DNA from: Ruminococcaceae bacterium Marseille-P2935
GTDB lineage: Bacteria; Bacillota; Clostridia; Oscillospirales; Ruminococcaceae
DNA length: 64,000 nucleotides
NCBI GenBank assembly: GCA_900104565.1
Contig: LT629952.1
Coordinates: 806,001-870,000, forward strand
Direction: 5' to 3'
How positions within the stretch are numbered: position 1 is the stretch's first letter; each line of letters begins with the position of its first letter. The position numbers and the translations under genes are program-made. This document shows positions 27,259-36,619 of the stretch, one piece after another. The notes beneath the pieces are model-generated. The model saw only the letters and a list, made by a program, of their open reading frames with translations, was not told the origin of the DNA and ran no database searches.

Positions 27259-28257
27259 CTATAACTGCGCCCAGGGTTTTGGAATATACAGGTCAGTAAA
27301 TACCTGTACCGCATACCGGTCGCTCATACCGGATATGTAATCGCAGGCGGCCCGGGCAGCATCCTCTTCCTCTAAAATATATTGATATTCAGGGGGTAAA
27401 CGGTCGGGATTGGATTCAAAATAGTCATACAGCTTTTTCACAATATCCCGTGCTTTTCCCTCTTCCCCTTTGGCTATGGGGTTCTTATACACCGCTTCAA
27501 ACATAAACTCGTGCAGCAGGTGGAACATCTCTTCAATCTTAGGCGAAAGCTGCACCTGTTCCCCGCTGTTTTCCAACAAAGATGTGACAAAGGTGGTAAT
27601 TCGCTCCGATTTGGAACGGCCCAGATGCAGTTTTATTTCCCAGGGCAGGTCTTCTTCGGACAGTACACCTGCACGGATCGCATCATCAATATCGTGATTC
27701 ATGTATGCAATTTTATCGGCATACCGCACCACACGTCCCTCTAATGTATCAGCTTCTTTCCCAGAAGAATGGCAGGCAATCCCGTTTTTTACCTCCCAGG
27801 TAAGGTTCAGCCCCTTTCCGCCGTTTTCCAGTTTTTCCACCACGCGCACACTTTGAATGCTGTGCTTATAACCATGGGGGCAAACTTCTGCCAAGGCAAA
27901 TTCCCCCGCATGGCCAAAGGGAGTATGTCCCAGGTCATGCCCCTGGGCAATTGCTTCGGTCAAATCCTCATTCAGCCGAAGGCCGCGGGCAATGGTGCGG
28001 GCAATCTGGCTAACTTCCAGCGTGTGGGTAAGCCGGGTGCGGTAATGGTCCCCTTCCGGCGAAAGGAACACCTGGGTTTTATGCATAAGCCTGCGGTAGG
28101 CTTTACAGTGAATAATACGATCCCGGTCACGCTGGTACACCGTGCGAATTGGGCACTGTTCTTCGGGAACTGCCCTGCTCCTGGAATTCTCCGCCAAAGA
28201 TGCATAAGGAGACAAAGATGCTTTTTCTAATTGCTGCGTCTGTTCACGTATTGTCAT
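27259..28257 (-). CDS. dgt: dGTP triphosphohydrolase-like HD protein
   Basis: The 332-residue protein has the HD-domain metal site in RLTHTLEVSQIARTIARGL and QGHDLGHTPFGHAGE, followed by the distal Asp in ADKIAYMNHDIDDAI. The N-terminus YQRDRDRIIHCKAYRRLMHKTQVFL is the usual signature of bacterial deoxyguanosinetriphosphate triphosphohydrolase-like proteins. Enzymes of this family remove triphosphate from dNTPs and so adjust the pool. It is 126 bp upstream of dnaG in the same direction, a frequent arrangement in Clostridia. Confidence 0.95.
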   Translation of the reverse strand: MTIREQTQQLEKASLSPYASLAENSRSRAVPEEQCPIRTVYQRDRDRIIHCKAYRRLMHKTQVFLSPEGDHYRTRLTHTLEVSQIARTIARGLRLNEDLTEAIAQGHDLGHTPFGHAGEFALAEVCPHGYKHSIQSVRVVEKLENGGKGLNLTWEVKNGIACHSSGKEADTLEGRVVRYADKIAYMNHDIDDAIRAGVLSEEDLPWEIKLHLGRSKSERITTFVTSLLENSGEQVQLSPKIEEMFHLLHEFMFEAVYKNPIAKGEEGKARDIVKKLYDYFESNPDRLPPEYQYILEEEDAARAACDYISGMSDRYAVQVFTDLYIPKPWAQL

Positions 28258-28465
28258 GTTGCGCCCGCCTTTCTTCGTCTTGGTTCAAGATGTTCCAGTA
28301 TTTTCACCAATTGATTTGTTATTTTTTCGGTTATTTTACAAATTGACAGATTTTAAAAAATAATGTTCTCACTTATAATATACATCTAAAATTAAAAAAT
28401 TCCTTCTTGGTAAAAAAATTTCTTGATTTGACCAAAAAGGAATCAATTTCGACATTATTTTCTAT

Positions 28466-29113
28466 TCAAAACACCGATTCCGCCATAGGCGCAAACCGTT
28501 TTTCAAGTTCACAGGGTACAACCGTATCCGCTGTTAGTTCCCGTAGGTGCTTATAAAAACGGGGCAGCAGCTCGTCCTTCATTAAAATTTTCATGGTAAC
28601 GGCAACTCCAAAATCGCTCTCTTCCACAGCAGCCGCATAGTCCGGCAAAATATAATTAATTTTGCCATACATGGGGTATTCCATCTGCAGCTGAAACAGC
28701 GTACACGGGTGCATCCAAAGTGTTTGGGCAGCATCTACCGCGATTTTTGCACCATGCGAGTAGGCCCGAACTAAACCGCCAGCTCCCAGCATGATACCGC
28801 CAAAATAACGGGTTACAACCACCACCGCATCGGTAAGTCCTTCTTTTTGCAGCACATCCAACACCGGTACTCCTGCTGTGCCGGATGGTTCCCCGTCATC
28901 TGAATAACGCCGAATATTCCCATCCCGCAAAACATAGGCATAAACATTGTGGGTGGCGTCCCAATGTTTCGAACGAATCTGGCCAATAAATTCCATGGCC
29001 TCCTCCTCGGTTTGTACTGGGCTAATATAGCCAATAAACCTGCTTTTTCGTTCTACAAATTCGTCTGCAGCATATTTTTCAATTGTTTTATAGCTCTGCT
29101 GATCCAAGGCCAA
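28466..29113 (-). CDS. YigZ/IMPACT family protein
   Basis: The 215-residue protein has an N-terminal UPF0029/IMPACT domain (VERKSRFIGYISPVQTEEEAMEFIGQIRSKHWDATHNVYAYVL... DDGEPSGTAGVPVLDVL...VVVVTRYFGGIMLGAGGLVRAYSHGA) and a C-terminal DUF1949-like ferredoxin-fold domain (from about 140). In eukaryotes IMPACT inhibits Gcn2, but the bacterial function is not settled; RNA- or ribosome-linked roles have been suggested. It appears complete and monocistronic. Confidence 0.93.
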   Translation of the reverse strand: MALDQQSYKTIEKYAADEFVERKSRFIGYISPVQTEEEAMEFIGQIRSKHWDATHNVYAYVLRDGNIRRYSDDGEPSGTAGVPVLDVLQKEGLTDAVVVVTRYFGGIMLGAGGLVRAYSHGAKIAVDAAQTLWMHPCTLFQLQMEYPMYGKINYILPDYAAAVEESDFGVAVTMKILMKDELLPRFYKHLRELTADTVVPCELEKRFAPMAESVF

Positions 29114-29839
29114 TCCTCCTTTTCTCAGGGCGAAAATGAAAGCGGCGTAACCTTTGCTACACCGCCCGTCAGATTACATGTTTACATTTTTACCCTAAAG
29201 CCTTGTTGTAAGGCCGCAGGCGGCGTACATTAGAGAAAGGGTAGCTCTTTGTAAAATTACCTTGTAACGACAAAAGTCTACTTTATTAGTTATAATTTAA
29301 CATAAAATGCCGAAAATGTAAACCTTCCTATAGCTGCCTGCCAGAAAACGCTTGATTCTGAAGTTTTGAAAGCAATGCTCCACCTGGCGGTGCTTTCGGA
29401 ATAGGAAGCGAATCAGAAAACCCTGTGAGAAAAGGATGACCCTCTGATCCCTACAGGGCTTTTTATGAAAACTGTCTGTGACGTTTTCATTGCAATTTGA
29501 AAGAGCTGATAGGCGAATCGCCTGCACATAACGTTTAATAAAACAGGAAGCTTTTAGCTCTACGGTAAGTACCACTGTTTTATGAAACTGTCGCAGGCAG
29601 TTTTATTTGCTGTTCCCAAGGCTCTGACGAGCAGGGGCATAAGTTTTAGAAGAAAAACCTTTTGTTTTCTTAAAACTGTGTTGTTTTATGAATAATAAAA
29701 CAGCATGCGGCGTTTTGAAACTGGAAAATACTATTCTATATCCCACAGCAGGTCTCTTCAAAAGCACCAGTCAGACTCTGCTTTAACAATTCTTTTCCCA
29801 ACCCATAAAACTCAGGTAAATTTGCAAAACAATTAGGGC
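29114..29839. other. 726-bp intergenic region with dispersed repeats
   Basis: No convincing gene. It contains a hairpin near 29133-29159 (GCGGCGTA / TACACCGC with one mismatch), two repeat segments (29503-29552 and 29606-29660) resembling 16.2-16.4 kb, and several short TTTTAT/ATAAAA inverted stretches. Frames on the minus strand here lack ribosome binding sites and database-like composition. Confidence 0.5.
29503..29660 (+). repeat. Dispersed intergenic repeat segments (copy 2)
   Basis: Segments GATAGGCGAATCGCCTGCAC...GTTTAATAAAACAG (29503-29552) and TTGCTGTTCCCAAGGCTCTG...GGCATAAGTTTTAGAAGAAAAAC (29606-29660) resemble those at 16181-16355 on the same strand, but in swapped order. Confidence 0.5.
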
Positions 29840-31864
29840 TTACCGTGGCCGAAAACCTCCCTGGCCTTTGCCGCCTTGACCCAGGCCGCCTGCAGCTGCT
29901 TGACCGATTGTATTTACCCCTGCTGTAAGGGTAATTTCTCCAACTGCAGTATTGTCTGCCGTGACGATGACAGTTTCTCCTGTTGGAAGCAGATCACTGC
30001 TGAACACCAGGTGCTGCACCTGTTTTTCCACGGTGACCGCGTAGAGAACTGTTCCGTCAGATTTTTTAATTGATACCGTTTGACCGGCATTGACGCTGGC
30101 ATAAACTGAAAGGGACGGCTGGCTGCTGCCGCTGCCGAGTGCCATTGCCATCTGCGACGACCCCACTGCACATAGTGTGCCGCCGTTGACCAGCAGGGTA
30201 CCGTCGTAATCCAGCGCACTGTCCCCACCGCTGTTTGGCCCCTGTACTTCTATGGCACCACCGTCAATTACCCCGCTTCCATTGATGTCAATGCCATCTC
30301 CCGAAGCATTGATTGTGAGTGTCCCCCCAGTAATGTGAAGATAGGTGTCGCCGGTAAGAATGCTATCAGCCGAAGCGCTTACATTATCTTTGGCAAATCC
30401 AAACTGCCCACTTCCGTCTCCCCCGGCTACATTGATTCCATCATCTGAAGCCACTATGGCTATATTACCGCCTGTGATGTTAATCATATATCCTTCCAGC
30501 CCTTCATAGCTTTGGGTAATGTCAATGGTACCGTCGTTAATGGTCAGGGTGTTGTCTGCGTGGAATGCATCATCCCCGGTAGCAATTTGAAACACGCCTG
30601 CCTCAATTATTAAATAGGCATTGCTGTGCACTGCATCATCGCAGGAGTTTATGGTAAAATTCCCACCATAAACCACTACGCCGCCGCTGCCTTTAAGCGC
30701 TTTCATGCTGGTTTCATCAGCGGTAGCAGAAGCCGACTGATTTTCATTTGTCGCAGCTGTATGGAATGCAGTGCTGTCCTGTGGCTGATTTTCCTTCGCC
30801 AGCTGGCTCATCGCTGTTTGATTTGCTGTTGTTCCGGCTTCATTTTTTTGCGTTGCTCCAGCTACCTCATCAGGCTTTTCACCAATTGCGGGCATATTGC
30901 CCGGCTGTTGTTCCATAGGCATTCCTCCGGGCATTCCCCCGGGCACTCCATCCGGTCGTTCCCCTCGCATACCGCCGCCTTTTCCAAACATGTCGTTTTG
31001 GGTATGGACAGCAGCATTCTGTGCACCGCCCCCTGTAGTAATTGTAAAGTTTCCATCATAAATAGTAAGCACCGTTTGCGCCTGAACACCATCACCTCCA
31101 GTGTCAAGCTGGAACGTTCCTCCAAGTATTGTTACGGTTCCTAAAGCAGCGTCTGTATCATTGGTGGACTTTATGGCATCATTCTGTGCTGTAATGCTGT
31201 AAGTTCCGTTTCCTATGGTCACATCATCTTTGCCCACCACCCCGTTATTTTCTGCTGTTATTTGATAATTTCCATTTTCCAGAGTAAGGGTGTCTTTACT
31301 TTGAATTGCGTTATTATAGTTACCGTTTACAGTCAGTTTTCCGTTTCCGCAAATAACCAGGTCGTCTTTGGAAAACAGGCATGCTTTTGGCTCGTCCTCT
31401 CCCTCAGCAAATTGATACTTCTTTGCGTCGTTTAAGGTATTTTGAGTTTCATCTACCAGGGAGATTACCGCTTCCTGCGCTTGGGCGATATAAATAGCCG
31501 CTGAGCTGTTGTTGGTAATGGATACGCCGTTCAGAACCAGGTTTACCGTCCCTTTCGCTGAAGTATTGACTACCAGCTGGCCATCGGTCAGTTCCCCCTC
31601 TACCGTATAGGTACCCGGTTCGCTAATGGTTATCAGGCTGTCCTTTATTTGTACGCCGGTGCTGCCGTTAAAAGTTGCCGAACTGCCGGTCAGGCTGATC
31701 ACATTTGTAGTTTGCGGTGCAACATACCTGTCGCTGAGGGTTAAACTGCTTCCCGATAAATTTTTATTGGTACCTGATGAAGATGACACCGACACATCAG
31801 TTTTGCATGCCGTAAACAACAGCACAATAGCCAGTACCAAACATAAACAAAGTATTTGTTTCAT
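29840..31864 (-). CDS. DUF4353-type carbohydrate-binding lipoprotein (beta-helix)
   Basis: The 674-residue secreted lipoprotein has a signal with lipobox LFTAC (Cys20), then many short repeats of the type TLTINDGTIDITQSYEGLEG, NITGGNIAIVASDDGINVAGGD and TLTINASGDGIDINGSG, which fold as a right-handed parallel beta-helix. This is the Cthe_2159-like / DUF4353 family, known to bind cellulose-like or acidic polysaccharide. A low-complexity linker (about 295-385: GGGMRGERPDGVPGGMPGGMP, then Gln/Thr/Ser-rich) interrupts the helix, and the C-terminus is Gly-rich. ATG 31864 (AAAGGA eight bases upstream) is chosen over the ATG two codons earlier. It follows the DUF4956 and VTC genes, its usual neighbours. 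Confidence 0.85.
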   Translation of the reverse strand: MKQILCLCLVLAIVLLFTACKTDVSVSSSSGTNKNLSGSSLTLSDRYVAPQTTNVISLTGSSATFNGSTGVQIKDSLITISEPGTYTVEGELTDGQLVVNTSAKGTVNLVLNGVSITNNSSAAIYIAQAQEAVISLVDETQNTLNDAKKYQFAEGEDEPKACLFSKDDLVICGNGKLTVNGNYNNAIQSKDTLTLENGNYQITAENNGVVGKDDVTIGNGTYSITAQNDAIKSTNDTDAALGTVTILGGTFQLDTGGDGVQAQTVLTIYDGNFTITTGGGAQNAAVHTQNDMFGKGGGMRGERPDGVPGGMPGGMPMEQQPGNMPAIGEKPDEVAGATQKNEAGTTANQTAMSQLAKENQPQDSTAFHTAATNENQSASATADETSMKALKGSGGVVVYGGNFTINSCDDAVHSNAYLIIEAGVFQIATGDDAFHADNTLTINDGTIDITQSYEGLEGYMINITGGNIAIVASDDGINVAGGDGSGQFGFAKDNVSASADSILTGDTYLHITGGTLTINASGDGIDINGSGVIDGGAIEVQGPNSGGDSALDYDGTLLVNGGTLCAVGSSQMAMALGSGSSQPSLSVYASVNAGQTVSIKKSDGTVLYAVTVEKQVQHLVFSSDLLPTGETVIVTADNTAVGEITLTAGVNTIGQAAAGGLGQGGKGQGGFRPR

Positions 31865-31943
31865 ACACATAGTCCTTTCCGCCGCTGTGCACCGGCATAA
31901 AATTCAAACTGGAAATAAGGCGGTTCAGCAAAAGATGCAATCT

Positions 31944-32609
31944 CTATAACGCTTCAACCGTTGCCGCAGCATGCCCGCACTGGACGGTAAGGTTTCCATT
32001 CCGGCAGCGAATTGCATCCAGCATGCTTTTTTCTTCTTTTGCATCCCGAAGGCGAATTCGATAGGTGAGCTGAAACATGGTTCCCATATTGGTTGTTTTG
32101 ACGTGAACAAGCTCCGCTTGTGTTGTATAAGCAGAAAAAATATCATCAAAACATTCGGTATAGTCCAACTGTTCGGGAATAGTAACCTGCAGCTGTTTTT
32201 CTTCCTTTGGGGTTTTAAAAAATGGAAGGTTCCCTGCCAATACCAAAACAAGCCCGATGATCACTGTAAAAATTACCGCGTACCAAATGTATCCCATACC
32301 GGTTGACAGGCCAATCGCCATGGCATAAAAAATACATAAAATATCTATCGCATTGCCGGGCACACTGCGAAAGCGTATGAGGCTGAATGCCCCGGCCACT
32401 GCTACGCCGGTTCCAAGATTACCGTTAACCAGCATAATAATGACCTGCACGATTGCCGGCAAAACAATTAAGGTAATAAACAGGTTCACACTGCTTTTCC
32501 CCTGCAATTTATAAACAATGGCCACTATACACCCCAACAGCAGGCTAACGGCAGTGCAGATGAGTGCATTTTGCATAGTCAGGCCGCCCGTTATGATACT
32601 TTCAAACAT
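31944..32609 (-). CDS. DUF4956 membrane protein
   Basis: The 221-residue protein has four hydrophobic segments in its first 130 residues (LICTAVSLLLGCIVAIVY, LFITLIVLPAIVQVIIMLV, ILCIFYAMAIGLSTGMGY, AVIFTVIIGLVLVLAG) with the family signature GAFSLIRFRSVPGNA, and a soluble ACT-like C-terminal part. DUF4956 proteins regularly accompany VTC-domain proteins and are thought to work with them in the membrane, but their biochemical role is unknown. Its start overlaps the end of the VTC gene by 19 bases, so the two are coupled. Confidence 0.9.
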   Translation of the reverse strand: MFESIITGGLTMQNALICTAVSLLLGCIVAIVYKLQGKSSVNLFITLIVLPAIVQVIIMLVNGNLGTGVAVAGAFSLIRFRSVPGNAIDILCIFYAMAIGLSTGMGYIWYAVIFTVIIGLVLVLAGNLPFFKTPKEEKQLQVTIPEQLDYTECFDDIFSAYTTQAELVHVKTTNMGTMFQLTYRIRLRDAKEEKSMLDAIRCRNGNLTVQCGHAAATVEAL

Positions 32610-33313
32610 TTTTCTCTCTCCTTCTTTGCCAAAATCAACTTTTGATACACCTGCCCGTATTTTGAAAATGACGCCGGATAAAGCTGATTTTGATTTAAAA
32701 TATCAACAAACCAGCGAGGCATGGCCTGCGCCGCCTTGACTTCCATTAAAGCAAAAGGCTGTCCGGTTAACAGCTCTGTATCCATTCCGTCCATAAAACT
32801 CAGGCTTTCGGTTCTGCTGCGAATGTTAAAATCAAAAGTTAAGCGAAACTCTTCATCCTCTCTGCCGCAATAAGCCAACCGGTCGTATGCTAAAAATAAT
32901 TTTGGCTGTAAATTATAGTGATGAATTGTATAATCAATTTCACGAAACACCTGATTTGCTCCCGGCGGTTCAATCCCCGAGCGCAAATATGCCATAGCAT
33001 CCCTTAATGTACAGGCAAACCGGCGTTTGTAAACAATCCCTTTCCATTTTTTCTTCAACTCCAAAAACACACGATCATCCGGACTGTTTACGTCATAACC
33101 CCTTAGCCGCAGTTTTTCTTTATAAACCGGTTTGTCTATGCTCCTGCGGGCCAGCTCCCAATCCGATGTATCGCAATAAAGGTTGCATACCGTACTTTTC
33201 CCATATTTATCCGCCTGAATAAATGGGCCAAGTTCAAACATAATCATTCGATATTGCTGTTCGGTTAGGCAATATTTTATTTCTTTCCGTTTATAGGTGT
33301 TTTTATGGGCCAT
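32591..33313 (-). CDS. VTC-domain polyphosphate polymerase-like protein
   Basis: The 240-residue protein has the VTC tunnel-fold pattern: RKEIKYCLT at the N-terminus, VCNLYCDTSDWELARRSIDKPVYKEKLRLRGYD, VFLELKKKWKGIVYKRR, and late FDFNIRSR and LMEVKAA. The basic residues and the two acidic ones correspond to the phosphate- and metal-binding sites of yeast Vtc4, which polymerises phosphate from ATP. Polyphosphate synthesis is therefore possible, but bacterial members next to DUF4956 and cell-surface lipoproteins (CotH/DUF4353) have not been well characterised. First gene of a three-gene cluster. Confidence 0.88.
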   Translation of the reverse strand: MAHKNTYKRKEIKYCLTEQQYRMIMFELGPFIQADKYGKSTVCNLYCDTSDWELARRSIDKPVYKEKLRLRGYDVNSPDDRVFLELKKKWKGIVYKRRFACTLRDAMAYLRSGIEPPGANQVFREIDYTIHHYNLQPKLFLAYDRLAYCGREDEEFRLTFDFNIRSRTESLSFMDGMDTELLTGQPFALMEVKAAQAMPRWFVDILNQNQLYPASFSKYGQVYQKLILAKKEREKCLKVS

Positions 33314-33734
33314 AGGTTTTGCCTCATTCCTATTTTAAACTTTCATCTTACTTGGTTCTCATCTGTATTTTACAAAAGGTTTGTGAAAAAGGCCCATGGT
33401 GCTATGTGAAAAATAGGTGTAATTTTTAAGTGAAGCGAAAATATTAAAACGCCTTTCAGCTAAACTGCAAACTTTTTCTTAAATAGAACCGGCGTATCCA
33501 AGGCTTTACAAAGGCAGGGGTAATCCTCCGTTACCGGCTGTCACTGCATTGGTATACTGCGCTTTACTTCTGCCAAAGCTTTTGTCCCCTGTAACTTTTC
33601 TCAGCGGTCTTATCAAACTGATTCATACGTTTTCTGTTCTGCCGCCATACTTTTTGCCACCGTTTTTATTCTTTTTTCTGCCCCGCACCAGAAAGCGCTT
33701 GTGCTTCACAGGTACGCTGATGGCTGCTATGCAA
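33314..33734. other. Intergenic region without recognisable gene
   Basis: Upstream of the VTC gene there is about 420 bp without a supported coding frame or RNA gene; a plus-strand frame at 33549-33779 has no SD and low-complexity hydrophobic content. The region ends in the terminator of the TfoX-N gene. Confidence 0.45.
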
Positions 33735-33774
33735 AATAACGAGGCCGACCCCGTAAGGGATGCGGCCTCGTTAT
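33735..33774 (-). terminator. Terminator overlapping the TfoX-N stop codon
   Basis: AATAACGAGGCCG (from 33735) pairs with CGGCCTCGTTATT; T-rich sequence follows on both strands, and the TAA stop of the TfoX-N gene (33771-33773) lies inside the distal arm. Confidence 0.8.
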
Positions 33775-34121
33775 TTTAGATTTAAATTCACATTTTTCTT
33801 CTTTTTAGGTTTGGGTGCCGGCAGCTCGGTTTCCATAGCATCCAGCAAATCGATTAAAAAGCCCTTATTGTCGGAACAATCAAGCATAATCATTTCCTTC
33901 GCTCCTGCATAAGGAATATCATAAAGAGCATTTGGCAACAGCTTTTTAGCCGATTGGGTAGGCTTTATCAGCAATCTGTTATCATATATTCCGCCGAATA
34001 CCTTTCCTTTATAATACAACACATACTCACCCATCATCCTTCTATATGCAATGTCTTCAATACCCTGCAGCTGCTCTAAAACATAGTTTAAATATTCTTT
34101 GCTTGTAGCCACATACCCCAC
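33771..34121 (-). CDS. TfoX N-terminal domain protein
   Basis: The 116-residue protein has the TfoX/Sxy N-terminal fold (EYLNYVLEQLQGIEDIAYRRMMGEYVLYYKGKVFGGIYDNRLLIKPTQSAKKLL...GAKEMIMLD). In Proteobacteria Sxy/TfoX activates competence, but stand-alone N-domains of this size in Firmicutes have no proven role. The C-terminus ends in a Pro/Lys-rich basic tail (APKPKKKKNVNLNLK) that may bind nucleic acid. Monocistronic. Confidence 0.88.
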   Translation of the reverse strand: MGYVATSKEYLNYVLEQLQGIEDIAYRRMMGEYVLYYKGKVFGGIYDNRLLIKPTQSAKKLLPNALYDIPYAGAKEMIMLDCSDNKGFLIDLLDAMETELPAPKPKKKKNVNLNLK

Positions 34122-34247
34122 CCCCTAATAACATGATTTACCCGTTTTCTTAATTGCAGAATTACTTTGCCCAATACCACAGATGGAAGCCTTTTACAAG
34201 ATGCCTCCACCAACAGAGCCTGTACTTTCCGTTGTCAACAAAAAAAA

Positions 34248-34273
34248 GCTTTAGAAGAATTTACTTCCAAAGC
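34248..34273 (-). terminator. Terminator after rpmE
   Basis: GCTTTAGAAG (34248-34257) pairs with CTTCCAAAGC (34264-34273) through one wobble, with a T run of eight on the minus strand, 31 bp after the rpmE stop. Confidence 0.8.
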
Positions 34274-34304
34274 CTTTTTTGTGTCAATTGTTAAATAGAC
34301 AACA

Positions 34305-34508
34305 TTACTTGTCCAGGTTGAAACGCTTTTTAAAGCGGTCTACACGTCCGCCGGTATCAACCAGTTTCTGTCTTCCGGTAAAGAACGGATGACATTTGGA
34401 ACAAATTTCAACATGAATGTCCTTCACGGTAGAGCTGGTCTCGATCACTTCGCCACAAGCGCAGGTGATTTTGGTTGGCTCATATTTCGGATGGATACCC
34501 TCTTTCAT
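34305..34508 (-). CDS. rpmE: 50S ribosomal protein L31
   Basis: The 67-residue ribosomal protein has the zinc-binding form of L31: Cys16, Cys18 (TCACGEV), Cys36 and Cys39 ([10 protein letters not shown]), and the usual C-terminus [15 protein letters not shown]. The presence of the four Cys marks the zinc-replete paralogue, and no second Cys-lacking copy is in this window. AAAGAGGTGACGATAG precedes the ATG. Monocistronic with its own terminator. Confidence 0.97.
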   Translation of the reverse strand: MKEGIHPKYEPTKITCACGEVIETSSTVKDIHVEICSKCHPFFTGRQKLVDTGGRVDRFKKRFNLDK

Positions 34509-34906
34509 CTATCGTCACCTCTTTCAAAATCCATTAGCATACATAACAAATAGTATTTTAACATAAAGAAAAACCAAAAACAAGTTTTTTTTCATTTTTT
34601 CTTTTGGTTTTTGCTGGCACCACGGCATTCCCCGTCATTTTAGGAAAGGCGGGTTACTTTCTGCAGGAATTATCCTCCCACTTCCAGCATCCGGGCTGCT
34701 CCCAGACTACACTGCCAATGGTTTGCAGCCCTGCGCAGCTTATATTCTGGTGCTGAACAGCAACCACCTAAGCAACAGATAAAGGGGTAGCACAAACAAT
34801 ACGCCACCCTAACACAGAATTCAGCTTTTCTTTGAAAGCTTCCTCTGCGCCTATTCATTGTAAAATATGATAAAATAATGCCCTGAAACTAGAAGCAGCG
34901 CAATTT
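34509..34906. other. Intergenic region with AT-rich hairpin
   Basis: The only structure is a stem AAAAACCAAAA / TTTTGGTTTTT (about 34569-34613), which could terminate transcripts from the phosphohexomutase gene on its right. A 62-codon minus frame (34670-34858) has no SD and Cys-rich unlikely content, and is not called. Confidence 0.45.
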
Positions 34907-36619
34907 TTATGATACTCCTAATGTACGGTTAACATCAACCGAAACTGCATCAAAAACCTCTTTCACCTGTGTTTCGTCCTTGCCTACAATGGAGTAATAC
35001 ACCTTAATTTTAGGCTCGGTACCAGAGGGCCGCACAATTACTGTGGTCTTATTTTCCAGTTCATACTCCAGCACATTAGATTTTGGCAGCAGGATTTCGC
35101 TTGTTTTACCCTCCTGTACCCGTGTAGAACGCTGATAATCCCCAGTGGATACCACCCGGAACCCTCCCAGTTCAGAGATTGGGTTTTGCCGCAGAGACTC
35201 CATCATATCGGCCATCTTTTTCATACCGTCAGCACCTTCAAAAACAAAATTATTCACAATACTGCGGTAGATTCCGTACTTCCTGTAAAGCCCTTCCAGC
35301 ACCTCTGCCAGGGCCTTGCCCCGGGTTTTATAGTAGGCCATCATCTCGACAATCAGCATCGAACCGTTTACGGCATCTTTATCCCGCACATAACTGCCGG
35401 AAAGATACCCATAACTTTCTTCAAAGCCTAACAGGTAGCGTTCTTCCTCGCCCTTCTGCTCCAGCGAATAAATATATTCTCCAATAAATTTAAACCCGGT
35501 AAGAACGTCTACCACCTCTACTCCGTAATCTTTGGCTACAGCATGCACCATGGGGGTGGTTACTATCGATTTAACCACTACGGGGTTTTGCGGCATCGTA
35601 CCGTTTTGAAGCCGGCAGCTTGCAATGTAGTTTAACAGCAGCACGCCCACCTCGTTGCCGGTAAGCAGTTTATAGCCGTCTGCAGCCTTTACCGCAATAC
35701 CAACCCGGTCACAGTCGGGGTCAGTTGCCAGCAACAGGTCGGCTCCCGTCGCTTCGCAAAGTTTAAGCCCCAGCTCCAGCGCTTCTTGGATTTCGGGATT
35801 GGGAAATGGGCAGGTTGGAAAATGACCGTCCGGATATTCCTGCTCCGGTACTACAGTAACGTCAGTTACCCCCATTTTTTCTAAAACAGTGGTAACACAA
35901 CGCCTTCCAGCGCCATTTAACGGTGTATAGACCACCTTAAGGCCAGCATCTTTGCAGATACCGGGGTTCACCTGCTGAGCCAGCACGCAATTTAAAAAAC
36001 GCTGGATTACCTCTTCGGGAATATATTCCACCAGCCCTTTTTGCAATGCATCTTCTAAACAAATGGTTTTTACCCCATCAAAAATATCTACCTTACCAAT
36101 TTTTCCAAGTACTGCGCTGGCTACCTCTGGCCCTATCTGACAGCCATCTGAACCATATACTTTATATCCATTATATTTAGCCGGGTTGTGGCTGGCTGTT
36201 ACAACAATACCTGCAGTGGTTTTCAGCTCCCGCACGGCAAAAGACAGTGCCGGCGTAGGCATAAGCTCGGCATATATAAAGGTTTTTATACCATTTGCAG
36301 CCAATACACAGGCGGCCTCTTTGGCAAACAGGTCAGATTTTATCCGGCTGTCGTAAGCAATTGCAACGGAAGGGGCTTTTTCACTCTCATTCAAATAATC
36401 GGCCAAGCCCTGAGTTGCTTTGCGAACGGTATAAATGTTCATTCTATTCGTGCCGGCACCTAAAACACCGCGCAGCCCGGCGGTGCCAAAATCTAGCTCG
36501 CGATAAAAACGGTCAAAAATTTGGTCTTTGTCCCCTTCTATCTGTAAAAGTTCCGGCTTCAAGTCCAGATCCTCCAGATCCTGTGCCATCCACCTCTCAT
36601 AAAGTGCTTGTACGTTCAT
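34907..36619 (-). CDS. Phosphoglucomutase/phosphomannomutase
   Basis: The 570-residue enzyme interconverts hexose 1- and 6-phosphates. The active-site phosphoserine is in TASHNPAKYNGYKVYG (about residues 142-157), the Mg-binding loop is DPDCDRVG (about 303-310), the sugar-binding loop is GFEESYGYLSG, and the phosphate-binding loop RPSGTEPKIKVYYS is at the C-terminus. The length and N-terminus (ALYERWMAQDLEDLDLKPELLQIEGDKDQIFDRFYRELDFGTAGLRGVLGAG) match the long PgcA-type of Firmicutes, used for UDP-glucose and glycolipid synthesis. Its leader shares a motif with the DUF4353 gene (see findings). Confidence 0.95.
   Translation of the reverse strand: MNVQALYERWMAQDLEDLDLKPELLQIEGDKDQIFDRFYRELDFGTAGLRGVLGAGTNRMNIYTVRKATQGLADYLNESEKAPSVAIAYDSRIKSDLFAKEAACVLAANGIKTFIYAELMPTPALSFAVRELKTTAGIVVTASHNPAKYNGYKVYGSDGCQIGPEVASAVLGKIGKVDIFDGVKTICLEDALQKGLVEYIPEEVIQRFLNCVLAQQVNPGICKDAGLKVVYTPLNGAGRRCVTTVLEKMGVTDVTVVPEQEYPDGHFPTCPFPNPEIQEALELGLKLCEATGADLLLATDPDCDRVGIAVKAADGYKLLTGNEVGVLLLNYIASCRLQNGTMPQNPVVVKSIVTTPMVHAVAKDYGVEVVDVLTGFKFIGEYIYSLEQKGEEERYLLGFEESYGYLSGSYVRDKDAVNGSMLIVEMMAYYKTRGKALAEVLEGLYRKYGIYRSIVNNFVFEGADGMKKMADMMESLRQNPISELGGFRVVSTGDYQRSTRVQEGKTSEILLPKSNVLEYELENKTTVIVRPSGTEPKIKVYYSIVGKDETQVKEVFDAVSVDVNRTLGVS

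Noticed and set aside
29297-29575. 92-codon minus frame in the large gap after the YigZ gene
   Set aside because: It lies across the dispersed repeat segments, has no SD and no recognisable protein pattern.
34670-34858. 62-codon Cys-rich minus frame between rpmE and the phosphohexomutase gene
   Set aside because: No ribosome binding site, implausible Cys/Arg-rich composition, and the region shows terminator-like AT structure.
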